This document shows, in pieces, positions 30,008 to 39,795 of a DNA stretch of 62,574 nt. A program made the translations under genes and the position numbers. The number at the start of each line of letters is the position of its first letter. The first letter of the stretch is position 1. The stretch is taken from positions 1 to 62,574 of the forward strand of contig WTXG01000216.1 in the NCBI GenBank assembly GCA_022496185.1. The letters run 5' to 3'. The notes below the pieces were generated by a model that was not told where the DNA came from, ran no database searches, and saw only the letters and a program-made list of their open reading frames with translations. This DNA comes from Multifurca ochricompacta (Eukaryota; Basidiomycota; Agaricomycetes; Russulales; Russulaceae).

Positions 30008-32153
30008 TGCAAATGGATCCAATAAAAGTACAAGGAATTCGAGAATGGCCAGTCCCCACATGCATAAAAGATGTGTGCTCCTTCATAGGATTCTGCAACT
30101 TTTATCAATGATTTGTATGGGGGTTCTCAGGCATCACTCAGCCCTTAAACGGACTATTAAAGAAGGACATACCCTGGCATTGGGGGGCCGACCAACAACA
30201 AGCTTTCAAACAGATCTGAGACATCGTTGGATCTGAGCCTGTCCTTTTACAACCAGGCTTGGAAAGACCATTTGAACTTGAAGTTGATGCATCCCACTTC
30301 ACCAATGGGGTGGTGTTAAACCAAAGAGATGCTGCAGGAATCCTACACCCAGTAGCCTTTTATTCTGAAACCTTCTCCTCAGCTGAGTGGAACTATGACA
30401 TCTGGGACAGAGAATTGTTAGCCATTGTGAAGGCCCTACACCATTGGTGACCATACCTAGCAGGAACCCCTCACAAGACCATCATCCATACAGACCACTC
30501 CAACCTGTTGTACTGGAAAGAACTGCATAAAATCAGCTGATGGATAGCACGAGAGGTGCTGGAACTGGAAGAATATAACTTCATACTGAAGCATATTGCT
30601 GGGAGTCACAATGCATGTGCAGATGCCCTATCACAACAGCCTGACCTAGACACAGGCAAGGATGACAACAATGACATCATCATACTCCCTGAAGAAGTCT
30701 TTGCGAAAACTGCAGTTGTCAGCCTTCACAATATGGATCTGTGGGCCCAAGTATCACAGAATATGAACCAGCAGTTATGCCAATCATGGGCTGATGCACA
30801 TAATCTGAAAAAGATTGATGGCCTTTGGTGGAAGGATGAGGATCGTCTCATTGTCACCAGTGGTGACAACATTAAGAGGGGGGTGATTCATTTTCACCAT
30901 GATCTCCCCTCCGCAGGACACCTGGGCATTGCTAACACCTATGCCCTTGCCAAACATGACTACTGGTGGCCAAACATGAAAAAGGACATAGAAGAATATG
31001 TGAAAGGATGTGCAGATTGTCAAGCCAACAAAGTGAACACACATCTGCACTCACCAGCAATATCCCCAATCACTCCAACAACCTCACTCCCATTCCAGAC
31101 TATTGCAATGGATTTCATTGTCAAATTGCTGACCTCCAGAGGCTTTGATTCCATTCTGACCATCACTGACCATGACTGTTCCAAAGCAGCATTGTTTATA
31201 CCCTGCAACGAATCCATCATGGCAGAAGGAGTGGCCAAACTTTACTTAGACCATGTCTACAGACATTATGGACCCCCTGAAAAGATTATCTCAGATTGGG
31301 ATCCATGCTTTACTTCGGCATTTGCCCAGGCCCTCTGCAAAACTCTGGATGTGACTCAGAATATTTTGACAGCCTATCACCCACAGACTGACGGACAATT
31401 GGAAAGGATGAACCAATGGTTGGAACAATATCTCTGGTTCTGGTGTAATAGGCAACAAGATGACTGGGCTGACTGGCTAGCAACAGCAGAATTCATGCAC
31501 AACTCGTGGCCCAATGGTACTACTAAAACCCCCCCCATTTGCACTTATCATGGGATGGATGCTGTGGACCACTTGGGCTGATAAACCCACAAATGTCCCA
31601 TCAGCTGCGCAGCATATCAGCCAATGGGATGAGATTAGGAAATCAGCCAATGAGAATCTGTTGAAGGCACAAAAGACCCTGTCAGAAAGACCTTTGAAAT
31701 TCACACCTTATCAGACCAATGACTTTGTATGGTTGGACAGGAAGAACATCCACATGTCACATCCCATGGCCAAACTAGCGCCCTGACATCATGGACCTTT
31801 CAAGATAACAAGGAAGCTGTCAGATGTGTCATACAAACTTGAGCTCCCACCCACATGGAGAATTCATCTGGTCTTTCATGCCAGACTTCTAACTCCCTAC
31901 AAAGAGATGTCCCTTCATGGGGAAAACTTCCCAAGACCCCCTCCCGAATTGGTGGATGGAGAAGTGGAATGGGAAGTGGAGCAAATTCTAGACTCCCTAT
32001 GTAAAGGCCAAGGGCACAAACTGCATTACCTAGTCAAGTGGAAAGGATTCCCAGACTCTGACAACTCACAGGAGCCTGCCCAGGATATCTTTGCCCTGGT
32101 CCTTATCTTGGAGTTTCATACCTGACATCCCGAAGCACCCAAGGACAGTTAAA
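30008..32153 (+). pseudogene. Gypsy A pol: RT end, RNase H, integrase, chromodomain
   Basis: RT thumb ([20 protein letters not shown]), RNase H (FELEVDASHFTNGVVL, WDRELLAIVKALHHW), then a long open integrase stretch 30556-31581: zinc region (HDLPSAGHLGIANTYA, GCADCQANK), core (AMDFIVKLLTSRG, SDWDPCF, PQTDGQLERMNQ). A frameshift at a run of eight Cs near 31531 follows, then [19 protein letters not shown] and chromodomain [22 protein letters not shown] codons at 30448, 30538, 31786 and 32123 replace arginine codons. Confidence 0.9.
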
Positions 32154-32230
32154 AGGGATAACCCCCAGACCTTGATTGAACTCCCCAGTACATGCTCTCT
32201 CAGCAACATCCTACAACCCAACAGTCCATT

Positions 32231-33426
32231 ATGTCTTTCATCACTGCCAACACTGCCATTGATGCTTTCACTTCCTCCACAGTAATTGTCAAGAACTTTC
32301 CCTCTGCTCACCCATCCACACATCCCTCCTCTCCTATTGATTATGAAGCTGCTGAAAAATGAACCAAGAACCAATCTCCTAACCCCAATGATGACTTCGA
32401 TCATTGTGAGGAACCCCACCCGAATGACCTCTTGGGTATGGAATTAGATGACAAAGTTCCTGAGTTCCTGTTCTTCACCAATAACCCTAACTCATCCATG
32501 TACTTTCCCCTTGAGATCACCATGGCTGATGGGACAACTGCCATTGCCAAGTACATCTTTTACACTAATGGAGGGATGGATGTAGCTGGTTGCATGAAGA
32601 AGAATGGCCCTGTCTATGGGGCACCAGTGTATTTGGAGGAAAGGTATATGGGTCGTCTCCACCATGCCATGAGTGACAAACAACTTGGCCATTTAGTGGC
32701 TGAGGACTCCTGAGCCTTCACAGTTGACAAAGTGATGAATGACATGCACCTTCTGCATCTCAAAGCTGAGGTAATGAGACTGCAGAAGACCCTGATGCTG
32801 CACACCACACTCAACAAACAGTACTGGGAGTATGCAAAACAGATGATGAGGCTGACCAGTGGGATGTTCCAGGTGGAACAGGAGTTGACAGAAATCAGGA
32901 AGAGATTGGAGATAGGGGACGTGTACCAGACCATTGCAGAAAGGTACGCCAACACTTATGCATCACCCTCCCCCAAGATCATTGGGAGCTGCCCCAACAT
33001 TGCTGCCAAATCAGTTTGAGATGCCACAGCTGCATGAGAACCTTGTGGAGAAACATGCTGGCAATGTGACAGTAAGTACCACATCAGCTGGAACTGTCCC
33101 CTCAACCACAAGTGGTGTTGGCATTGCCACAGCAATTTACACTGGAGCTGATTCTGCATCTTCCATCACATAGGAGTTGCCCCTACAATTATCAACCCAT
33201 CAGGATGGTGTGGCAAGTGCCTATGACACAATGCAGGACATCACAAGCTTGACTGCCCTGTCCATGACTTGTGTCATTTGTGTGGTCAGCATGGCCCTTA
33301 TGGGTTTCTCTGTGCCCACAGATGCCCCAGGATTCAGACAAGGAGAATGACACTTTGGATGATCATAATGTAGCTGACGACTACTTGGACTTAGTGCAGG
33401 ATGATGATGGTATGAGTTGTTTCTAG
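32231..33426 (+). pseudogene. Gypsy A ORF3 (zinc-knuckle protein), decayed
   Basis: ATG at 32231; MSFITANTAIDAFTSSTVIV aligns with the start of the C homologue. The block DVAGCMKKNGPVYGAPVYLE and helical region EVMRLQKTLMLHTTLNKQY are clear. The knuckles survive in pieces (ETCWQCDSKYHISWNCP, SGWCGKCL). Stops at 32360-32362 and 32711-32713, plus at least one frameshift near 32970-32990, inactivate it. TAG at 33424-33426. Confidence 0.85.
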
Positions 33427-33457
33427 CTGGGTCTGCTAGAACCAGAAAGGGGGGTGA

Positions 33458-34034
33458 TGTTACGACCTCTGCCTAGCGACCCTCTTTTCTTCACTATCCC
33501 CAATGCTGATCCTGCCCTTCCCCTACACTACACTTCATGATTATGTCTCCTTCCTGGGACCTGTCACATGCCTTGCTCCCTTCCCTGTGACTGCCTTTGC
33601 ATTTGTTTACATTGCTTTGCTTATGATTGTCTTCTTATCTCTTATCTTTAAGACTGGACACTTACTTAATTCCCTATCAGAAGCCAGGCTTTACGCCCTC
33701 CACTTTCATATATTTGGGTCCACATGACTTGGTAGTCTCTTATCTTTAGACACTCATATGATTACGTATATAAGTCTGCTGTAGCTACACTGTAGACTTC
33801 AGACTTGACTTATTGAATACATTGGTGCTTGTCTTCTGGACATCCCTCTGAATCTTTGACTTGTTCATCTCAGTGCCTTTGGCACTCTTCTACTCAACAA
33901 AGGCTCAGGGAACAGCCCCTCTGACTTTGACTTATCCCTCTTGAACTCCAAGGAATCCTATTGGTTCCTTATCCAAGTAACACATACAGTGCTGTCACAC
34001 AAGTCATGTGGAACATCCTGCACTGGACATAACA
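33458..34034 (+). repeat. 3' LTR of Gypsy A (577 bp)
   Basis: TGTTACGACCTCTGCC to GGACATAACA after the purine tract AGAAAGGGGGGTGA. It contains ATTACGTATATAAG, then CAGACTTGACTTATTG. It has no hAT insert at the ACATTGGT site (33816-33823), giving the empty-site reference for the 5' LTR. Confidence 0.95.
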
Positions 34035-34184
34035 TGTGTGCTGTACCTGTAGCTTATGGTATGATGGTGCCATAGTACAGTGCTGTACCTGTACCATGCC
34101 AGCTCAAGTCAATCATCAAGACAGATGGTTATGGGTATGGAAAACACTGTCTGAACCCATCAAAAAACAGCCATAGACAGCATT
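34035..34184. other. Short unassigned spacer between elements A and G
   Basis: 150 bp with a direct repeat GTGCTGTACCTGTA at about 34038 and 34079 and CTGTACC motifs reminiscent of the 588-bp hAT at 2398. No open frame or defined ends. It does not match the Tc1-like sequence left of A, so it does not simply continue A's target. Confidence 0.4.
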
Positions 34185-35342
34185 TGTTACAACCAGGGCC
34201 CAGTAACCCTCTTTTCTTTACCCTCCCCAACAAGGACCCACTTGCCCACCTATGTTACACTTCCTCATTACGTCTCCCTCCTGGGACCCCTCACATGCAT
34301 TACTCCCATCCCTGTGACTGCTGATTGAACTTGTGTACATACTGTTTGTCTATGATTGTCCCTTATCTCTTTATCTCCCTATCTTTACAACCAGACACTT
34401 ACTTAATTCCCTATCAGAAGCCAGGCTTTATGCCCTTTGCTTTCGTATATTTGGGCCCACATGACTCCATCTTTCTTATCTTTAGATGCCCACCTGATTA
34501 TGTATATAAGTCTGCTGTAACTACATTGTAGACCTCAGACTCGACTTTTTGAATACATCAGTGCTTGTCTTCTGGACATCTCCCTTGAATCCTTGACTTG
34601 TCCACTCAACATTGTCTCAGGGAACAGCCCCTTTGACTTTGACTCACTCCATTAAAACTCCAAGAGGCCCCATTGGCTTCTTACCTGATCATGAATGAAT
34701 GCTGTCACACAAGTCATGTGGAACATCCCACACTGGACATAACTGTTACAATCCCTGCCAAGCAACCCCATTTTCTTCCACCTCCCCAACAGTGACCCGT
34801 CCTTGCCACCCACTCTGCACTTCATGATCACGTCCCCATCCTGGGACCCATCACATGCCTTACTCCCGTCCCCATGACTTGCTTTGGACTTGTTGACACA
34901 CTGTATACCTATGTTTGCTCTCCTTTCTCTTATCTTGCTATCTCCTTATCTTTATGTTCGGACACTTACTTAATACCCTATCAGAAGCCCGACTTTACAC
35001 CGTCCGCTTCCGTATATTTGGGCCCACCTGACCCTAGCTCTTTATCTCGTAGATGCTCATTCGATTACGTATATAAGTCTGCTGTAACTACATTGTAGAC
35101 CTCAGACTCGACTTATTGAATACATCAGTGTTTGTCTTCCGGACTTCCCCTTGAAACCTTTGACTCGATCATCTCAGTGCTTTTGGCACTTTCTGCTCAA
35201 CATCATCACTAGGGAACAGCCCCTTTGACTTTGACTCATCCATTCGAACTCCAAGAGGTCCTATTGATCTCTTATCTGAACAAACGTACAGAGCTGTCAC
35301 ACAAGTCATGCAGAACGTCTCACACCGGACGTAACAATAACA
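34185..35342 (+). repeat. 5' LTR of Gypsy G (560 bp, split 1 bp from its end)
   Basis: TGTTACAACCAGGGCCC to GGACATAACA. The last A is at 35342 because solo LTR H is inserted one base before the end, with TSD ATAAC (34739-34743, 35337-35341). TATATAAG near 34503, then AGACTCGACTT; the primer site AAGTCAAGTCT after 35342 pairs with one G-U type mismatch. Confidence 0.9.
34744..35336 (+). repeat. Solo LTR H (593 bp)
   Basis: TGTTACAATCCCTGCC to CCGGACGTAACA, flanked by TSD ATAAC. It has TACGTATATAAGTC and CAGACTCGACTTATTGAAT as in relatives. Without the TSD the junction would look like two tandem LTRs; the duplication shows an insertion followed by LTR-LTR recombination. Confidence 0.92.
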
Positions 35343-35361
35343 TCAAGTCAAGTCTCTCATT

Positions 35362-36873
35362 GTGGCTTCCAGCCACAGTCAGACCCTGTTTAAAGAAGAG
35401 CTTATTGAACACAGAGACAAGAATAATCTTTCACAACAAGTCCTTGGCTCTGCTGCCTGGAAAGATTTTGAGTCTGAGTTTGGATACTATGTCTATCACA
35501 ACAGAAGATACCAACTGGTAGAATATGACAATGAAAGGAGAGTTTGGTATTGCATCTGATACTCAGACAGTTGAAACTCCTGGGTAACAACCTGACCAGC
35601 ACCACCTGAATTTGGACTAGGGCCATGGAGAGAAAACCCTCCCGCCATTGTCACTGACTCAGAAAACAAAGAGTTCATAGATGAAAGTAGCAAAGATGCA
35701 CCAGTATTAGCAGCAGCTACTGCCCTGGTTGCACCAGAAGTTGTCATGATCAGAGCCCCTGCATTGACAACTCCCACGATATCCCTCCAATCCACACACA
35801 CCATCACCCAACAAAAGATGTTGACCATTGCTGCACAGATCCCAGCCCCTGCTCCTCCTCCTCCTCCTCCCCCATCCATCCCCACAATCGCCACCCCAGG
35901 GAATCCCCCATCATCAGGGTGGCTGTCAGGAGTACTCCCTCAAACATTCACAGGAGACCACTCCCAGAGCAGGAAGTTCATGTTGGAGTTCATGACCTTC
36001 AGAAACTTCAACCATGATGTTCCCCAAATTGTAAACCCCTTCCAATGGACCAACCTGTTTCTCTCACTAATTTGAGGGGAATCAGTTGATGACTGGACTA
36101 TGGAACAGTTGGAATGGCTAAATGACCAGGTGGAAGGAGGAAGTCCCACTATGAATGAAGGGCTGTGGGATGTAGTTGCCCAAAGATTTAAAGATGCCTA
36201 TACTGATGGGCAGGCAAAGCAGAAGGCAGCCCGAGAATTGAATGGTCTTTGGATGGAAAAAGGGGATTTAGATGGCTATGTTGCTAAGTTCTGAAGCACC
36301 ACCAACCAAGCTGGATATGATGTAGATGAAGAAGCAACCCTGGACCTCTTTTCCCAGGGACTTCTGAATCCACTTGTTAAAAATATTATCCAGTTTCACC
36401 ATCCCCATAATTGGACCCAGTGGATCAATGCTGCATGACAACAGCAGCAGGATTATCTTGATTTCCAAACACACTTTGGGGTCAAGACCAAGAAAGGAAA
36501 AATGCAGGACCAGTGGAAGGCAGTGTTTGGAGTTAAACCCACCTCCCAATGAGACCCAAATGCTATGGACACATCCACCAATAGAACCAGAGCATGAGCC
36601 ATGCTCACAGAAGATGAGCAGCAGATGCTGATGAAGGAAGGGAGATGCTTTTGGTGCAAAGCTCAGGGACACATGTCACGAGATTGCCCCAAGAAGGGAG
36701 CATGCATAGCCAAGGCTACCACTGCCCCAGCTCCTATTTTTAATAACCCACCTGCAGCAGACAAATGAACAAAAGAAGAGAAGGCCCACAACATATGGGC
36801 AAATATGATGAAGGAGAGTGAAGAAGTGTGCACCATTCTGGTAGAGAAGGCATTCACAAAAAAGGATTTTTGA
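35362..36873 (+). pseudogene. Gypsy G gag
   Basis: GTG start at 35362 (ATTGTGGC). MASSHSQTLFKEELIEHRDK, FGYYVYHNRRYQLVEYDN, a Pro-run linker (PAPPPPPPP near 35845), capsid LPQTFTGDHSQSRKFMLEF and FSQG-related C-terminus. The zinc knuckle CFWCKAQGHMSRDCPKK near 36650 is intact, with C-x2-C-x4-H-x4-C spacing. TGA stops near 35557, 36074, 36293, 36437, 36551, 36596 and 36767 mostly replace CGA. It ends at the conserved KKDF heptamer site. Confidence 0.88.
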
Positions 36874-37333
36874 TTGGCTCAACCCCATCGGCCTGGGCTT
36901 GAGCACTACATGTAACCTCTGTGTATACTAGTCACTTCAAATCTTTGAAAATACCAGTACATTTTGAGACTACACAGAAAACAGCTGATCACGATATCCT
37001 GATAGATTCAGGAGCCACTGACAACTTTATCAGCCCATGAATGGCAAGGACCATGGGCCTGGGAATGCTGGAACTTCCCCAAGAAAAAAACATCTGGAAC
37101 ATTGATGGAACAGCCAACTGAGCTGGAAAGATCATGCATTACACCAATCTCAATGTCCAAGTAGGGGAGAGGACAAAAGCTATCTGCTTCCTTGTCACCA
37201 ACTTGGGGGATGAAGACCTCATCTTAGGATATCCATGGTTGGCTGCATTTGAACCAAAGATTAACTGGAGCAACATGACCATGGATAAAGAGTTCTACCC
37301 TGTCATCATAACATCATTAGGGTATGACTATGC
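36874..37333 (+). pseudogene. Gypsy G protease
   Basis: Reads GSTPSAWA-stop-ALHVTSVYTSHFKSLKIPV, then IDSGATDNFIS and LILGYPWLAAFEPKINWSN up to GYDYA, where Copia I begins. The catalytic DSGAT is intact but stops interrupt the frame. No RT, integrase or 3' LTR of G is found to the right of Copia I. Confidence 0.87.
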
Positions 37334-37828
37334 TGTTGACACGGCATGTGTCTTAAGGTGCTTCAGGCATCTAGGTTAGGGTCTAAGCTGTGCAAGATTA
37401 GATTAGATACTGATTCGGAGTTTCGGACTTTTTACCATATCATTATTACTTTCTTTCTCGCGATGTGCAGCAGCTGACTGATGTACCTTAGTAATCCTAT
37501 ATAGCATGTGATATCTCATGGGCCAATGGCCTTAGTCCCTCAGTAGTAGATTCTAGCGCATTCCATTGCGCACAGACCATCCCTTGAATAGTATATAAGG
37601 GTGTCTGTTTCATCTCTTCCACTTCAGAGTTCTTCTAACCTCTGAAGTGTAAGTTCCCTTCTCTACTATCTACTTTACTATTAGACTAACGTTCTTATAT
37701 AGAACTTTCTTTGTCTAGGTCAGTAGTATAGTTAATAGAGTTCTTCTAACCTCTGAAGTAACTTTCTTTGTCTAGCCTCACACACTAACATCAACAGTCA
37801 GTATCACTGTGCACATGCCTGTTTATCA
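37334..37828 (+). repeat. 5' LTR of Copia I
   Basis: TGTTGACACGGC to TGTTTATCA, 495 bp. TATATAAG at 37592-37599. A hairpin CACTTCAGAG/CTCTGAAGTG (37620-37629, 37640-37649) starts 28 nt later and ends on the G of a GTAAGT. A second copy of AGAGTTCTTCTAACCTCTGAAGT follows near 37737, so the R/U5 region contains a direct duplication. Confidence 0.95.
37649..37718 (+). other. Candidate spliced intron in the Copia I LTR
   Basis: GTAAGT donor (37649-37654), GACTAAC branch-like motif (37684-37690), pyrimidine tract and TTTGTCTAG acceptor: 70 bp, typical of fungal introns. The 3' LTR has the same at 43618-43687. Copia L has a diverged 72-bp version with GTAAGT, TGACTAAC and CTTTCTAG all kept. Confidence 0.5.
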
Positions 37829-38760
37829 GGTTATGGGCCCTGCCGCTCTTTACTGATCAGGCACTCTTTTGATCACAGTCCAACACCTTTACAAGCTCAA
37901 CAAAAGCTTCAAAAGTTCATTCCCAATAACTTTTCCTTGTGAGCTTATCTTCCATCTATTTGCCCTTAACTGTCCACAAGGTGGTGCGCTTTATGTGCCC
38001 ACCTTGATCTGTTTGGCTAGCCCTTTCTCAAGGGTTCTTGCAAAAGGTGACGAGGGACCCTTCGTGGGTGAAACACCTTAAGCTCCTCATGTGTGCCCTA
38101 AGTAAATAGTGTTCATAGTTGTAGCTGGGTTTTCGTCCCATAGATAGTTTTAGTAGGCCACTTGCCCAGAAGGCTTGAGGCTTTAGGTCTGGTCAATGCT
38201 TGGCTCGATCCGTAAGCCAGGTTTAGCCACCCACTGGTAGAGTTTAGGGTCTAGAACAAGGCATGGGTAGTCACTCCCATGATGCTTGGGCTCAATACAA
38301 GTAGGCCACACTACTACAGTATATACATAGTAGCTAGAGGGTTTTGTCTCTGGGCAGGAGCATTCGCTGCCAAGTTGTGGGGGTTCGCCCCACCAGAGGA
38401 AACCTAATAGTCTACTACAGTCATGGCCCCAATCATCTAGGGCTTAATCATGGACTCCACCACCAGCACTAGAGGAAGGGCTCTATACCCTTTGTCTCTA
38501 TGTGGAACTTGCGGTTGGCTCCTCCATGACATGACTCCCCTTCTATTTACACAGTATCCGCCTGATGTGGCCTTGGGATCTGTTGTAGAATGGGGTTAGA
38601 CAGCTTCACTATACTACTTAGAAGTCACACATTGGAGGCAGGACTTTCTTAAGTTCTGAAGCATAGTGCCACAGATTGGATGGGCCCTCTTAAATGAGAC
38701 CTGGACAACTGGTTCTAACTGCTCCTTGGAACCAGGATCAAATTTTATCAAATCATCTCA
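37829..38760 (+). promoter_or_regulatory. Copia I primer-binding site and long untranslated leader
   Basis: GGTTATGGGCCC directly after the LTR is the complement of the anticodon-loop region of initiator tRNA-Met, the half-tRNA primer type of copia. The following 920 bp hold no gene but are closely similar to the leader of Copia L (56055-56969). They include a stem AAGGTGGTGC/GTGCCCACCTT near 37979-38006 and the motif GGCTCGATCCGTAAGCCAGG. Confidence 0.7.
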
Positions 38761-39795
38761 ATGGCTAACATCGTTTTCCCTTCCACCTTCAAATTCGACA
38801 AACTTGATGGGTCCAACTGGCCGCAGTGGTCGGTATCCTTTACCGCCCTGCTTAGGATCAATGGCATGAGAAGGCACATCACTCATGATGGACCTGAATA
38901 TGCCAATCCCCCAGTCCAGAAGGATGAGGAGAAGGAAGCAGACTACCAGGCAAGATTTGCCACCTGGACTGAACCCATAATCCAAGAATGGAGTAGGGTT
39001 GAAGAAGTATTGATGGGTTTACTGGTGCTGGTCATCACCAGCGAAGTTTATTCTCAGGTTGCCTCTGATAGGAAGTATCCGTCAGTCTGCTCAAAGTATG
39101 AGCAGCTGGAATCCCTGTATGGCACTGTGGGTAGCATGGCCACCTACAATTTGTGGTGCTCAGTTTCGTCCTTCCACTTAGAGGAAGGCAAACAATTTAG
39201 GCCCCAATTGCAGCATGTGCTGGATGCAAGAAATACCCTGAAGGAAAATGGGATGGAGGTCTCAGACCTCCAGATGAGCTTTATTTTGCTCCAGTCCCTT
39301 CCCCCATCATACAGTGCCATCGCTGGCTCCATCCTGGCTTCAGGTCCTCCTGAACACCTTTCCCCTCAGGACCTCATTCAGAGGTTCCTAAATGAGGAAA
39401 GCCGACTTGCCGGCCCTGCAGGAAGTGGTGTTGGGGCTGCCCTTAACAAGGCAGCCCACGTCAACAAAAACAAAAACAAAAAAGTACAAATTATCACGCC
39501 ACAACCTGCAGGTGCATCATTGTCCAATGATGTCACCTGCTTCTACTGCCAGAAGCCGGGCCACAAGGCAAACGAATGTCGGCAGAGGAAACAGGATCGG
39601 CAGAATGCCGCTGCTGGTAAAAAGGGCAACCAGAGGAAGGCGCAAGGCGCCAGTGTACCATCATCTTCCCACCAAGTAGCTACAATAGTTAATGGTAGTG
39701 GGAGAATACAGGAGGTGCATGAGACACCTCACATTAAACTTTATACTTTGAATGCGACAGAAGAAGCTTCCAAGATGATGGATTTGCCTGGATGA
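38761..39795 (+). CDS. Copia I gag (344 aa)
   Basis: MANIVFPSTFKFDKLDGSNW opens like Copia-type gags, with LDGSNWPQWSVSFTALL the usual start of the gag-polypeptide (UBN2-like) domain. A Lys/Asn-rich stretch precedes the single zinc knuckle CFYCQKPGHKANEC (C-x2-C-x4-H-x4-C, about residues 260-273). In Copia elements gag and pol are one frame. Here a small indel near 39780 puts a TGA at 39793-39795 just as the protease begins, one frame away. This is the longest intact Copia ORF in the window. Confidence 0.88.
   Translation: MANIVFPSTFKFDKLDGSNWPQWSVSFTALLRINGMRRHITHDGPEYANPPVQKDEEKEADYQARFATWTEPIIQEWSRVEEVLMGLLVLVITSEVYSQVASDRKYPSVCSKYEQLESLYGTVGSMATYNLWCSVSSFHLEEGKQFRPQLQHVLDARNTLKENGMEVSDLQMSFILLQSLPPSYSAIAGSILASGPPEHLSPQDLIQRFLNEESRLAGPAGSGVGAALNKAAHVNKNKNKKVQIITPQPAGASLSNDVTCFYCQKPGHKANECRQRKQDRQNAAAGKKGNQRKAQGASVPSSSHQVATIVNGSGRIQEVHETPHIKLYTLNATEEASKMMDLPG

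Larger units (their letters stand above)
2028..34034 (+). mobile_element. Ty3/Gypsy chromovirus A, whole element including nested insertions
   Basis: Order on the plus strand: 5' LTR 2028-3201, gag 3221-4039 and 26758-27438, PR-RT 27440-28785, RNase H-integrase-chromodomain 30008-32153, ORF3 32231-33426, 3' LTR 33458-34034. Nested inside are a hAT in the 5' LTR, Gypsy B (with C, D and palindromic Tc1s) in gag, and solo LTRs F and E in pol. The element is strongly depleted of CpG and carries many in-frame TGA stops where relatives have CGA, so it is an old dead copy. No matching TSD is visible at its ends (left flank TGCAC, right flank TGTGT), so one flank may have changed since insertion. Confidence 0.9.

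Noticed and set aside
34744..35342. Tandem LTR pair from unequal recombination
   Set aside because: The ATAAC duplication around LTR H shows a solo-LTR insertion into LTR G instead.
38180..38230. tRNA gene in the Copia leader (GGCTCGATCC segment)
   Set aside because: No cloverleaf can be folded around it and it occurs at the same place in both Copia leaders.
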